A stretch of DNA of 64,000 nt from Gaeumannomyces sp. JS-464 (taxonomy: Eukaryota > Ascomycota > Sordariomycetes > Magnaporthales > Magnaporthaceae). Under the pieces are notes generated by a model, which saw only the letters and a program-made list of their open reading frames with translations, was not told where the DNA came from and did no database searches. The stretch is taken from NCBI GenBank assembly GCA_002197995.1, contig NGZR01000006.1, positions 2,469,001 through 2,533,000 on the forward strand, given 5' to 3'. A program made the position numbers and the translations under genes. Shown in pieces: positions 33,125-46,916 of this stretch. The first letter of the stretch is position 1; every line of letters begins with the position of its first letter.

Positions 33125-34233
33125 ATGTCTTGTCTTGTTCAGGTCATCATCGCCGCCAGCCTTGCTGGCGGTCTTGCAAACGCTGCCGCGCCGCCCAAGT
33201 GCAACGCCGACAACTGTGCCAGGGCTGTCACCGGTACTGCAACATCCCGAAGCCTCCGCTGGCGTCTCGCATGGCCGACTGCAGCGCCATCGTGGAGGTG
33301 ACTACCACCCCGGCTGCTCGGTACGTCTATTGCACTAAGCCCTTTGGACTCCCGGGATATACCTTGGACGGAACCGTGTCGGACCGACAATATGGAAGCG
33401 CCGTACTACCTTGCTCAGGACCGTCACTGTGACCGTCACCTCTGCCACCGAGGTCACGACCGCAGCCACGGAGACCGAAGAGGCGCCAACACCGACCAGC
33501 ACGGCTGAGACCTCCACCTCGACCGCCCCTGGGGTCACGGTGACGGTCCCCGCCGCGGTCAACCGTCGCGCCCTTTCGGTGCTACCCGGATACGCCTCGG
33601 CCTGCACCAGCCTCGCCCGCTTCAGCAGCGCCTGCGCATCTGGAGCGCCATCAGCACCAAGACGGTCGAGGCGCCGACGCCCATCGTGACGGTGACCGAC
33701 TTCGCCACCACAACCACGTCGACCACGGCGCGCACAACGACGACCCGCCGGCCGTGACCGTGACGCCGCAGACGACAGTCACTGCGCCGACTACGACGGT
33801 GACGGCGTCCCCGCAGTGCCCGAACGGCCCCCTCGTCGTGCGGCGGCGCCATTTACACCTGCCAGAACCAGCCGGCCGGCATCACATGCTTCTGCATCGG
33901 CGCCCCAAAGAGCCCGGCGGCACCAGCACATACTGCTTCGATAGTAGCTTCACGTGTGGCGCTGCCGGTGCCGGTTGTGACTCGGCCGCCGACTGCCCCG
34001 CCGGCAACGAGTGCTTCCTCAGGACCTGCTGCCCCGCCAAGGGCGGTAAGCCCGGGCTCTGTTTCGCCACGGCCGCCAACAGCTGCATCAACGGGGCCCT
34101 TCCGGCCAGGCTCTTCCGTCGCAACGGCGGCCGTCCCCAGGTCGCCCCGCGCCAGGTGGACGACGCCGAGACCAGGGCTAAGCTCGCGGCCGAGGGACGT
34201 TGCGACACGCTCTTCTGCGAGAAGCACCATTAA
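33125..34233 (+). CDS. Secreted Thr/Ser-rich, cysteine-containing protein (several frameshifts)
   Basis: No biochemical function is recognised. It starts MSCLVQVIIAASLAGGLANA, a signal peptide, followed by PKCNADNCARAVTG, a motif common at the N-terminus of fungal secreted proteins of unknown role. One intron (33321-33418) interrupts it. Then come Thr/Val-rich spacer repeats (TVTVTVTSATEVTT, TPQTTVTAPTTTVTA) with SVLPGYASACTSLARFSSAC between them. A C-terminal Cys-rich module includes CQNQPAGITCFCIGAPKSP, CDSAADCPAGNECFLRTCCP and LCFATAANSCINGALPARL. The frame must be changed near 33253, 33640, 33750, 33835 and 33917, more than in any other gene here, so it could also be a real pseudogene. 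It is probably a cell-wall or extracellular protein (inference). Confidence 0.62.
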
Positions 34234-36366
34234 AGCCGCCGCGTGTTTTGATGTCTCTTCGAGACACGGTCTCTTTTGATCGCGGCTTGGGACGTCAGTA
34301 GTCGTCGGTGTCAAGGCTCGTGGGGCACCCAGGGGAATCATAGTAGGGAAAAAAGGGGGTGGGTTTAGGATAAGAGGTCTAGGTAGCGAGGGGCTCTGTC
34401 AATGTCGGGATCCGACGGGGGACCTATCTTGGGTCACGGAGGGCCCTCATATATAAAACTCGGCGTCCTGCCGCTTTGCTCCACTGCAAGCTAAAGTATC
34501 GCGAATCGACTGACGGGATGAAATTCGACCGTCGAATTGACATTCCATAGTGGTTGGAATAGCCTGGCCTTCGAACATTACATGCAGTCGGGTTCCTTGC
34601 CGAAGATCATTGACGCTGTGTTCCCACAGTGGGCCCGTTTGATAGAGTTCTTACTCGATCCCAAGCCGTTGGCTATGCTCCACGGGGAGCATGTTGTATC
34701 TAAGATTGGAGGCGAGTCGACGCGAATACGGCGCGTGTCAGTTTGGTGGTGGTTGAGGACGAGCGTGGGTAGCATCAAATACGTCTTACGCCATACGCCA
34801 GGAGTGGAGTGCCCAACCCCACGGTGGCACGCAGCCGGTCCAATGCCAGAGCGGCAAATGCCTCTCAGGGATGGCAAGTGCCAACCACACCTGCCCAGCC
34901 CAACTCTTGGCAAACCACCGAACATCGACGCGCAGGAGGTGCATGCCGTGCCTTTGCTGGATCCCATTGGCAGACGCACAAGCTGAAATCTGGCAAATGG
35001 CGCATTCCTGTTGGCGACTAGGTGGCCAGCTGCGGGCAGGAGCCAGGAGCACATCGGCAAGCTGCGACAGCTCCATGGCCGGCTGAGGGGCTTGCGGCTG
35101 CGTCCTTCACACCGCCAATGTCGGGCATGTTTGGGACTGCCGTTCTGCACCATCCGGTCGGTGATGGCGGATTGGTTCAAGAGATTGGATCTGGGAATGG
35201 CTCCGAGCAGATCCGTGGGCTACTCAGCTGCCTGCCGTTTTGCCATTTTGGCTGGCTGCGACTTCGGGATTGATGTGCTGTAGATCTATCGAATATGTGC
35301 GACGACGGGAGCTTCCCTGGGCGCACCCAGCCTCCTGCCCCAAGCTGAGCGAGCGCCTCCAGCCCTGGAGCTAGCTTCCGCAAGCACCGCATCATGGCAA
35401 TCATGGCAGATTCGATCGCGCCGGCAAGAGGCTTGGCTGCCGCCCAATCATCAAGAAATCAATCCTCTCGAAATCAGCACGAAACAGCATCACGACGCGG
35501 AAAATGGGCCGATCCCTGCAAGGGTTGCCGCTTCTCCCCTTTTCCCCGCCATCCACATCGTCAAATTGGACGTTGCCCCCAGGCCCGGTAGAGCTCTGCT
35601 TCACACCGCCTTTGATTGCTCTCATCCACCTTCCAAGCCCAGACCCCACTTCTCTCGAAATTTCGAAGGCGTCCCCTTTTTTTTCTGCGCCCGCTGAGAA
35701 AGGGAGGCGAGGCAGCCCAGGGCCGAGACTTCCCAGGTAGTTCCCAGGGATCAAAAGAAAAACAGGCCCCTTCCCGTGCCTTTTTCCTTTTTTGCTGCAC
35801 TCGTTAGGCCCGTCTCTCTCCTGTCCAGCGGTCCTCGCAAACACGAGGGCATCCATCTGCGGCGGGAAAGCTTCCTTGCTTGTCCCTTGTCCCCCCTCCT
35901 AGCTTTGCTCTCTGTCCCTACGCGACCTTTCTATGGCTTGAAGAGCGACAGCAACCCTTGCAAGCCTCGATCTGCAACTGGAGCATTCGTTCGGCGTATC
36001 AATTGGCAATATCGATTTCTTCTTTTTCTCCTCCTGTCGTTGCTTGATCCCCTTTTTTCCCCCACGGCTTTCCCACCTCAACAAAATCCCACCCCGGCAT
36101 TTTCCGGCCGAACCCCAGAGGACAAAAATACAGGCCCAGGAACGCACACGCTTTCGCGTTGTCTCGCCCTTAGACACCTACCTCTGGCCCTCGACGACCC
36201 GCCCCAGTGTCAAACCGACAGCTGCCGCTAAACTAGCACCACTGCGCGGCCAGCATATACCCGCGAGGCTAAGACTGCTCGCCCGGTGCCCCCGAGTCAA
36301 TTGAGTCGCCAATTCGTGAGACAGCCGCTCCGTTCTTTTTGTAAAGCTCCCGCCCTCGCTAGAAGC
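34234..36366. other. Intergenic: 3' of the secreted gene, leader/promoter of ceramide synthase
   Basis: 2.1 kb. The left part (34,400-35,400) has no coding pattern. 35,750-36,300 is pyrimidine-rich and likely the leader of the downstream gene. A non-canonical longer reading of that gene could start at 36286 (MPPSQLSRQFV), but the ATG at 36367 is preferred. Confidence 0.45.
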
Positions 36367-38259
36367 ATGTCCGGCCCACAGGGTGGTGGCGGCGGCACCC
36401 TCGAGCCGCCCTCGCCTCGACGATCCGCGGCGCGCGACCCTTCTGTCATCAGGAAAGACACCATGAACGGCCCGCTATACATGCAGGCCTCCAACAAGAC
36501 CATGCTGGTCCGGCGCGTCAAGAGGAGGGGCGACGGCCCCCTCAAGAACTTTACGAGGTGGTGTGTCGATAATCAGACTGGTGTGTAGTGTCTCCCTCCA
36601 TCAAGCAAGCATTGGCTTTCTGGGCGTCGATTCGTCCGCTTGGCCGTCCTGAGACATCTGGAAAGCTCCAGCGCAGGCCCATCTGGCCGCGTTGCCTGCC
36701 TGTCCGCACTCCCGCCAGCCGGCGCCGAGACGCCATGTCCCCCCATCATACCGCAGCAGCCAAACTAACACTTTCCTTCTCGCACAGGTCTCTCCTTCAA
36801 CCTCCTGGCGCTTCTTGCCCTCACCCACTTCTTCTTCCCAAGAGCCGCGAGTACACCTCCAAGTTCGTCTCCTCGTCACACTACAACCCCAGGACAGAAA
36901 AGTATGGCATCGGCAAGGATGATAGCTACCAGATCCTCTTCTGGATCGTGGTTTTCACGGGTATCAGGGCAAGTGCCATGGAGTACATCCTGGCGCCCTT
37001 TGCAAAGTGGCACGGCTTGAAAAAGCGCAAGACCATCACTCGTTTCAGCGAGCAGGGGTGGCTCATCGGCTATTATGCCGTCTTCTGGCCCCTTGGCTTG
37101 GTATGTGGTGCTCAACGCCGCTCGACAAGAAAACCCAAGTTGTCTCCTGATCGGCGCGAGCTAACACAAGTTCTCTCGTCTTTTTGAACTAGTACCTCTA
37201 CTGCAACTCGGATTACTACATGAGCCTGCGTAACCTCTGGACCGCATGGCCTAGCAGGGAGCTTGACGGCCTCATGAAGGGCTACATGTTGGCTCAACTG
37301 GCCTTTTGGCTGCAGCAAGTTCTTGTTATCAACATCGAGGAGCGCAGGAAGGACCACTGGCAGATGTTCGCCCACCACATCATCACCATCTCACTGATCT
37401 ACGCTTCTTACCGCTACGGCTATACCCGTGTCGGCAACCTGATCCTGATCCTGATGGATGGCGTGGATATTGTCTTCTCGGTAAGTTCCTATTCTGGGTG
37501 AGAGCCCATCAGTGCCCCACCGTAGTCAGCACCTATTGACCCTGCGTTCTCCTGGATCAGAGCGCCAAGTGCCTGAAGTATCTCGGGTATAACAGAGCAT
37601 GCGATGTCTTCTTCGGCCTATTTATGGTTAGCTGGGTGCTCGCCCGCCATGTCGCGTACCTGATGGTCTGCTACTCTGTCTGGCGTGATACGTCGATCGA
37701 GATGGGCGACCGCTGCTGGCGGGACACTGCCAAAGGAATCGATGGCCCTCTCCCAAAGCCCAGCGGGTTCATGTATATTGCCGAGCCCCTCTGGGACTCG
37801 GAGGCCATCGTGTGCTTCGATGAATCGGTTAAGTGGGGCTTCCTCTCGGTCCTGCTGATGCTGCAGGGCCTCACCCTCGTATGGCTGATGGCCATTTTCA
37901 GGGTCGCTGTCAAGGTTCTCCGCGGTACTGGCGCCGAGGACACGCGCAGCGACGACGAGGAAGGCGAGGCGGATGAGCAAGAGCAGCATGAGTGCGCGGA
38001 TGGAAGGCTAAAGGCCAACGCTGTGGAGACCGCAATTGCCAACCACGGCGGCAAGGCGTCATACAACGACGACGCTGAGAACGACGACGACCAGCCCATC
38101 GAGGAGGAGGTTGGCGTTGAGGATATCGACCTCAAGGGCTGGGGCCGGAGATCGGGCGTCAAGAGGCAGGCGTCGTCGTCCACGGGCGTTAGCCTCCCTG
38201 GCCACAGTGATCGCAAAGAGCTCCTCGGCCGTATTGGTTGCGAGAAGCAGGTCGACTGA
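36367..38259 (+). CDS. LAG1: Ceramide synthase LAG1/LAC1 type (TLC domain), one apparent frameshift
   Basis: ER acyl-CoA-dependent ceramide synthase that N-acylates sphinganine or phytosphinganine. The exons are 36367-36580, 36788-37100, 37193-37480 and 37561-38259, about 504 residues. A polar N-terminus is followed by a TRAM/LAG-like first helix (LSFNLLALLALTHFFFP), then YTSKFVSSSHYNPRTEKYGI. The TLC domain has multiple helices and the Lag1 motif with catalytic His-His: HWQMFAHHIITISLIYASYR and NLILILMDGVDIVFS. The C-terminus is acidic (DDEEGEADEQEQHE). One C is missing near 36838, which shifts the frame in exon 2; adding it gives the correct phase at the next donor. Confidence 0.95.
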
Positions 38260-39758
38260 GCATGTTCTCCAGTTGTGGGAGCTGGAGAGGCAGAAGAAGG
38301 CGTCCTGAGACCGGTGGGTGCTGAGAATGGCTTGGCGCACAGCCCTCGCAAAGGAACGGGGTATAGCGGGCAGGCCTTGTATCGACCAGGCTGACTTGGG
38401 GCATGATCTCATGCCGAGGCCGCCACCCAGCCGGAGTGGTTCTCTTCTCGCCTCAAGGCGGGCTCCTACACAACGCTTCTTACTATTCTCCATTTTAACC
38501 TCTGTTATCTATGCAGGCCTTTCCTCGCGCAAAAGCAGACACTTTGCAAGCAACAAATGGTTTCATGTTCTTGGGTTCCCTCGTTACGGGAGGTTTTGTT
38601 TTCGGGCAATGTTTCTCAAAAGGATATATACCAGTTAATACGGATTATGGGAAAATATGCGTCTGGCATCTGTGGAAGAATTTATTTAGATCTGGATCTA
38701 CCTGCACTGGCACCATACCCGACGTCTTGTTTGACTTTCTTGTTCTCCTTCGGAAACCTAGGTTTTCACCGACCTGCCCCATTCCTGGGAGTGTCATGGC
38801 TTGTGAAGAAAACCAAGAAAAGGGACTCGTACGTTGACTAACAAACATACCTAGCGTCGATAAATTCTTGTCCTTTTCCTCTTGCTATGGAAACATCAGT
38901 TGTCGTAGCACTCTCGGGACAGATCTCCTCGGAACACAAACTACGCTATGTTTCAAGTGGCATTTGCTTCTTCCGGCAAGCCCCTGGCTGCGTGGAATGT
39001 CGTCAGTTATCGGGTCACGTTACGCATGCAAATACAAGGTCTGCACGGGCGATTATGTGAAGCTTGAATAGAAGCCTGAATGATGTGACGCGTGGTTCAT
39101 GGGCCAGGCTGGAGCCACTGGGCGCGTCTGTTCGCAGCTGGCAGCGCTTGAGGCGCCTATTGGCAGGCGGTCGACGCTGAAGAACACGCCAGCCATGGTC
39201 TGGCCTGGTCGCTAATTGGGCTGGGATCCGCCGTTTCGGCAGAGGGTGGGGCAAGTGCCGGGCGGACGCCCCTGCAGTTGCTGCTGTAGCTCCCCGAATC
39301 CTTCTGTGTTTCGCTGTCAAATGTGCCAGGCGGGAAATTCAACGTCGTCGCCCACGATGCGATCCACCCGCGAGCACTGACGACCTCCAGACCCTGAGCC
39401 CGCGCTGATCGACTGCCTTGTTGGAGCTTGCCGCTCTCGCCACGCACGAGCAGTGCTCGAGGATCCTGGCCGCATTCTCTGAATTCCCTGACCACCTGTT
39501 CCAACAGCACCTCGGAGCTTGGCTCCGCCCCTCTGTCTGTCCGTTTGCACGCGACGAACCTTGCAAAAGACCAAGCGCGTCCTGCGCCCGCGCCACCCGC
39601 CTCCGATCCCCAACCTGCGCACTGCGCATGCGCCGGAGCCTGCCGATGCGACCGATCACCGCGGGCAGGGATCAGACGCAGGACCAGCACCCGCACCCCC
39701 AGCGGTAGCAGAGGAACCATCCCGAGCAGAGAACACGGCCGGCTAGGGAGGAGACACC
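38260..39758. other. Intergenic between ceramide synthase and dynein LIC
   Basis: 1.5 kb between tandem genes: 3' flank, then promoter and leader of the dynein gene. Open frames on both strands lack recognisable content. Confidence 0.5.
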
Positions 39759-41911
39759 ATGGCGAGCAACACAAACAGGTTCTCCACCTACACCACGGCC
39801 TCGGCCGACTCCAAAGATGGCGAGAAGAAGAAGGACATGTGGAACTCCATGTTGGAGTCCGTCGCCAGCGGCAAGCGGCTACCGGAGAAGAACCTGTTGG
39901 TTCTCGGTAAGTCTTGTCCCCTGATGCCCTTCCGCGGGCCGGCCAGGAGTCACGCTGTATTTCTTGTTCCACCTAGGCCCGGGTTGCTGACATGGCCACG
40001 TCCTATCCTTCTGCAGGCGGCACTGTTGAGTCGCAGCGAGACTTTCTCGAGACCCTCTCCAACACCGAGTCGAGAAGGCCGTTTGATAGACAGGGATCTA
40101 GGATACCTCCTGTCGCGAACCACTTCGCCCTCGGATACACGTACTATGACGTCCTCGACGCAGACCAAGAAGGTTTGCCACGACTGCTGCCCGCATCCGA
40201 ATCAACCCCGCGGGCGAGACGGACCCGGCACTGACACCTCGCTGACACCGTCTCCTGACAGACATACTCGCCCGTATCTCGCTCTACTCCCTCACGAAGC
40301 CGTCCCACCAGTTCGATTCCCTCGTCAGGCCGCTGCTCACGCCACAGACAATACCACACACGCTGATTGTGGTGTTGCTAGACTGGGCCGAGCCATGGCT
40401 GTGGATGCGACAGCTGCGCGAATGGATCCTGCTACTTCGGAAGGTGATGCTGCCACTCGACAATGACGCCAAGGAGGCGATGGAGGAGGTCATGATGAGC
40501 TGGAGGGACCGCGGCAGAGGAGGCGGCGGCACCAACCTGGACGGCACCGGCGCCGCGCCGCTTTCCGCAGCCGAGGCGGGCGCTGACGTCTCGCTGCCGC
40601 TGGGTCCTAGCGAGTGGGAAGATGCGCTGGGCCTACCCCTGGCTGTGGTCTGCCAAAACGTGAGACAGGCAACCCACAAACTGACCGTCCGACCCTCCAG
40701 CAACCGCTGACCGAGATATTCCTGCATTAGGCCGACAAGATGGAGCTCCTGGAGAAGATGCAGGGGTGGAAGGAGGAGAACTTTGATATTGTTCTTCAGT
40801 TTATGCGGACGGTGCTTCTGAAGCGTATGGGGATACCGCCCTCGCCTCCCCCTTCTTGACCGGTCCCTTGATACTGACTTTTACGACTATTTTTGGGCGG
40901 TAGATGGCGCGTCGCTGATGTACACGAGCGCAAATCTTCCCTCGCAGCTGCCCACCCTCATCCATTCGAGTTTGGGTATCACGTCGCTCCTGAAGCGGCA
41001 ACCGCTGAAGCATAACGTCATCGACCGCGATAAGATCGCGGTGCCTCCGAACTGGGATTCGTGGGGCAAGATCAGGGTGCTGCGGGACGGTTTCAATGTC
41101 GAGTCGGTCAGCAACGGCTGGTCTATCGACTTGGATCAGCCCTTTCCCCGGCCGAGACCGACTCAGGCGGCTGGTAACGCTGACCTTGCGGTAAACGGAA
41201 CCGGGGAAACGGGCGAGGATACTGCGACAGGCGCCGAGGATAACGATGAAGACGACGAAGATTCCAAAGACCGGATCGAGGGCTCAACGGTTACGCTGTA
41301 CGAGGATGCGGTCGAGGACCCGACGACGGCGGCGCTGCAGATGGCTGGCCGCGACAGCCACTCGACACGGCTCGAGGTCGAAACCAAGGACCCGCAAACG
41401 TTCCTGGCGGAGCAGCTCAAGGTGCTGGACCAGTACCGAATCGAGGCGGAGAAGGAAAGCAAAAGCGCCGAAGCGGGCGCGGCTGGCGCTGCAGGCGGTG
41501 GCGCACTCAAGGCGGTGGGGGCCGGTGCCGGCGGCCGTGCGTCGCCGCGGCCTGGTGGCGTCAGCCCCGATCCCGGAGCGGCGCCCGTCGCGCTCGGGGC
41601 CGTGGGCGATCACATTGGGCCAGTGCAGTTCAACATGGGCGGCATCCAGGTCGATGCTGACGACATGGTGCAGCGGCTGAAGGTGAGTTCTTTCCTTCTG
41701 GGCTATTTCTTGTTACTCTACTGTACTGACATGCACCTCTTGCGTCCCGCAGGATCGCCAGGCGTATGGCTCATCGCCCGAGCCGACCAGCCCCACTCAC
41801 GAAGAAGACGACGAGGCTGCGGGCCTCAAGAACCATATGGACACGGACAATCTGCAGGCATTCTTCTCCGGCCTGATGAACCGGGGCAAGACGCGAGCGG
41901 GCGGGACCTGA
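39759..41911 (+). CDS. Cytoplasmic dynein light intermediate chain
   Basis: LIC subunit that links the dynein heavy chain to cargo adaptors; needed for nuclear and vesicle transport in hyphae. There are six exons (39759-39906, 40017-40172, 40262-40659, 40731-40824, 40904-41682, 41753-41911), 577 residues, no frameshift. The Ras-like domain begins with KNLLVLGGTVESQRDF, where the usual P-loop (GxxxxGKS/T) is altered to GGTVESQR, as is common in fungal LICs. HFALGYTYYDVLDADQE, LIVVLLDWAEPWLWMRQL and NVIDRDKIAVPPNWDSWGKI follow. An acidic, Ala/Gly-rich linker leads to a C-terminal adaptor-binding helix (MVQRLKDRQAYGSSPEP and NLQAFFSGLMNRG). Dynactin subunit RO-10 lies 15 kb away. Confidence 0.93.
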
Positions 41912-42435
41912 TGATCAGGGCGCCTGCCGTCTTTGACATGCCACAGGGCGTGTGCCCAGCATTTACGTTTGCGTTTGCGTCTTCAGAACGCGTCCCATTC
42001 CCGAAAATAATACCCACATTTTGCATTGGCTCGATCTTTTGTCTATTCGGGCTTCTAGGTCCGCGTGATACTTTTCGAAGTGCCCCTGATGTACCTTGAC
42101 TTCCCCATTTCTCCAGGTTAAACAGCCATACCGGGTACCCCGGCCGATCCCTCGCTGCATCATGATTGGATGTAGGTTTACCTAGCCGCAGGCCGAAAGC
42201 GGTCGTCATCCGGCCGCAAGTTGACCCGCCATAAGGGAGGTATTAGTCAGACGTGCGGCCTTGGTCTCTGTGACAGGGAAGTATATTCATCCTCCTTGTT
42301 CCCGAAGACGAGACCCGTCCCGCTAGAACATCGCGGGCAATCATGGTTCCTATTCTATCCCAATCCCTCCCCTAAAGAAACCAAAAATAAAAGACAGACG
42401 AAAGAAGCTCTGAAAGAGTCAAAGCATTATTCACG
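41912..42435. other. Intergenic between dynein LIC and DJ-1/PfpI gene
   Basis: 524 bp between tandem genes; 3' end, then promoter. Nothing further is identified. Confidence 0.5.
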
Positions 42436-43456
42436 ATGGCTCCCAAGCTCAAGGCCCTCATGGTGCTGTTCCCGGGGTTCAACACGCTGGACATGAACGG
42501 GCCGTTCGAGGTGCTGGCGAGGGCCGGCGGCGGCGGCCTGTTTGAGATGGTCACGGCGGCCGAGAACGACATCACCAAGAGCGCCGAGGGCGTCCAGGTC
42601 AAGGTGAGAGAGATTACCATTGCCGGGCCTGTCTGCCGTGTCGGATTGCCAGGGTCCTTCTTGGCTTGACCATTTCTTTCGCCGTGACTTGTCTCCTTCG
42701 TCGCATCCTCTCTGGGGACAGGACCTTGGCTGAATACCTGGACCCTATTGGACTGTCAACTAAAAACTCCCTGGACAGAGAGACATTCCTCTAGACGCTG
42801 CCCTGGTCGCCAAGCTGGACGAATACGACGTCCTCGTGGTCCCGGGCGGCCCTGGCCCTCAGGTCAGAGTGAAGGTCGATCAGCATGGGGATCCGTTCCT
42901 GAACCTGATTGAGAGCTTTGCGGGTCTCGGCCCTCGCCCGTCGGCCTCTCATCCGCGGGTTCTCCTGTAAGAGTCGCTGCCTTGATCTGTTCCTAGACTT
43001 TCTTGCCTCGACAGGGTTAGAGAGAGGTTGCCTGGTCTTCGCTTGTAGGCGTTGTCGGTCAACGAGGGCTGGGCTGAAACCAAACAAAAAAACAGGTCCA
43101 TCTGCACGGGCGCCCTCTTCCTCGGCGCGCTCGGCGTCTTCAACAGCCTGCACTGCACCACGCACTGGGCCTACTACGAGGAGCTGGCGGAGCTCAACAG
43201 GGCGTCGGCGGCGGCGGCCTCGGCGGTGGCCGGGTCGGCAGCGGCGGTGGCGTCGGGCAGGGTCCTGGCGGCGCGGTTCGTGGACGCGGGCGCCAACCCG
43301 TCCGGCGTCCGGGTCGTCAGCGCCGGCGGCGTCAGCTGCGGCATCGACGCCGGGCTGCACGTCGTCAAGGTGCTCGCGGGCGAGACCGCGGCGAGGGAGG
43401 TGGCCGAGGGGCTGGACTATGCGTGGCGCAAGACGGATGGGGTTGTGCTGGGTTAG
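42436..43456 (+). CDS. DJ-1/PfpI family (ThiJ-like) protein
   Basis: Class I glutamine amidotransferase-like fold. The exons are 42436-42603, 42779-42966 and 43096-43456, giving 238 residues with no frameshift. Strand 1 and the conserved acid appear in LMVLFPGFNTLDMNGPFEVL. The DVLVVPGGPGPQ turn precedes the nucleophile elbow SICTGALFLGALG with the reactive Cys. CTTHWAYYEEL supplies a His, and RFVDAG, VRVVSAGGVSCGIDAGLHVV and LDYAWRKTDG close the fold. This combination is typical of the fungal group related to isonitrile hydratases and AraC-fused amidases, not of glyoxalase-type Hsp31. The reaction is unknown. Confidence 0.9.
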
Positions 43457-44156
43457 GATGTTGGAGTCCAGAAGGCACTGGTGCGAGAGGCGAGGACGTG
43501 TGTGTCGTCGGTGCCAATGTGGTGTGAGTCCTCGTTCCCCTCAGCGCGAGTTCTTTTTTTTCTTTTTTTTTTTTTTCCTCCCCTTTTCCTCCACCATCTG
43601 TTCTTTGTGTTCCTCCAGGGAAATGAGGTTGATCACTTCAGTGAGCTTTCTTCGACTTTACTCGCCTGGCTGAGTGCATGGTGGGGTGTGTGCTCACTAA
43701 GAACCCACCAACGCTGGGCGGCGGGCTCAGCCGCTTTTTGGGGGCCGTCAGATGGGCGGGCTACTTTGACAGTGCAAGCCTGGAGTTTTTGGTTGGTACG
43801 CGGGTAGAAGCATGCTAAACTGCCCCTGACCGGCCCGTCTGACGCCCCCATCCTGTCTGCCGATATTGGTGTGATGCTCCACTGATGCTGTTTTTCTTCT
43901 TTTCTTTTACGAGAGCATCAACCCAGTTGGGGGGATTGGCGGCTGCCTAGCCAGATGTCGTGTTTGTGATTTCCCCGCCCTCTGAGGCTGATACCCCGAT
44001 AATATTATCAGGGCTGGGGTTTAGCTATATAAGTGAACAGGTCGTCTCCTCAGCAGCTGACCTTGAGAGACTGCAAGTCCCCAGCTCATCGGGTCCGTGG
44101 TGTGCCGTTGCAAAGTCCTCGAGAATCCTAACTCCTCCCTCACTCATTATCAAGAC
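43457..44156. other. Intergenic between DJ-1/PfpI and PL20 genes
   Basis: 700 bp with a T-rich run at about 43553-43576. TATATAAG near 44026 lies about 130 bp before the PL20 start and is a plausible TATA element. No gene. Confidence 0.45.
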
Positions 44157-44961
44157 ATGAGCCCCCAAGCAACCCTCAAGACCCTTGCGGTCCTGGCCCT
44201 GGGCCTCCTCTCCCCCGTGGCCTCGGCCTCGCGCTCGTTCGAGAACAGGGGCACTCTGGACAACTGGCACGGGCAGGAGATCGACCGCGGCACCCAGGGC
44301 AGCGTACAGGAGGTGACCAACGTCGTGCTCAAGGGCCCGACGGCGCTCAAGTCGACGCAGACCTACCTGGGCTCGTCGTACAAGGGCCGGTACCACGCCG
44401 AGGTGTTCCGGCGCGACGGCTACCGGCCGGGCGAGACGCGCTACTACGGCTTCGCGTTCCGGCTGTCGGAGAGCTGGGAGTTCACGGACCAGAACTACAA
44501 CCTGGCCCAGTTCATCGCCGACTTCAGCGACCTGAACAAGCCGCAGTGCGACACGTGGATGCCGTCGACCATGGTGTGGGTGCGGGGCGACAAGCTGCGC
44601 ACGCGCGCGCGCTGGGGCGACCTGTCCGGGAACAAGTTGTGACAAGCAGACGCAGTCGTGGGACGTCGCCACCATCGAGCGCGGGCGCTGGCACCGCGTC
44701 GTGCTCGGGGTGTCGTGGCGGACCGACGGCAAGGGGTTCATCCGGGTCTGGCTGGACGGGGAGCAGAGGCTGAACAAGCCCGACATCAGCACCACCGTCG
44801 TCGACCCGGCCAACAGGGCGTTTTCGTTCCGCGTCGGGCTGTATGCGAACGGCTGGCACGACGACAACGTCATGAAGGGGTCGCAGGCGTTCCGGCAGGT
44901 GTGGTATGACGAGATCGCGATTGGGACGAGCGAGGCTGAGGTGCAGCCTGGGTCTTGGTAG
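44157..44961 (+). CDS. Polysaccharide lyase family 20 (glucuronan lyase-like), one apparent frameshift
   Basis: Secreted lyase predicted to cleave beta-1,4-glucuronan by beta-elimination (PL20, known from Trichoderma). It has a single exon. A signal peptide (LKTLAVLALGLLSPVASA) is followed by a beta-jelly-roll with conserved blocks FENRGTLDNWHGQEI, RYYGFAFRLSESWEF, YNLAQFIADFSDLNKPQCD, TWMPSTMVWVRGDKL, RVGLYANGWHDDN and FRQVWYDEIAIGTSEAE. It has about 267 residues, the family's usual length. One surplus T at about 44637 (AAGTTGTGAC) ends the first frame at GNK; dropping it gives GNKCDKQTQSWDVATI and the rest reads normally. The gene is otherwise intact. Confidence 0.9.
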
Positions 44962-45179
44962 GGAGGGGGGTTTTATGGTGTTGGTGTTTGTGGCTCTGGT
45001 GTATGAGGCGGGCGGTATATTATCTCTCCGGGACTCTCGGTCTACTGTCCAAATAATAGACTGGCTTAGGTAGTGTCACAAGGAGAATAAAGACGTAAGG
45101 ATTCAGGGGTCTCAGTGACGCATGCATGTGGGGCCTATGTGGGCCTTATAAGCTTATTTCTGAGCAAACCCTCCAACCA

Positions 45180-45251
45180 GGTCCAGTGGCCAAATGGCAA
45201 GGCGCTTGACTACGAATCAAGAGATTGCAGGTTCGATCCCTGCCTGGATCG
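45180..45251 (+). tRNA. tRNA-Arg(ACG)
   Basis: 72-nt cloverleaf without an intron. The acceptor is GGTCCAG/CTGGATC with one G-T pair and a G discriminator. The anticodon stem CTTGA/TCAAG surrounds loop CTACGAA (anticodon ACG). The T arm is GCAGG TTCGATC CCTGC. The D-arm region is GTGGCCAAATGGCAAGGCGC. Downstream CCTTTTGAC (45259-45268) contains a TTTT pol III stop. Confidence 0.95.
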
Positions 45252-46916
<1,665 letters not shown>

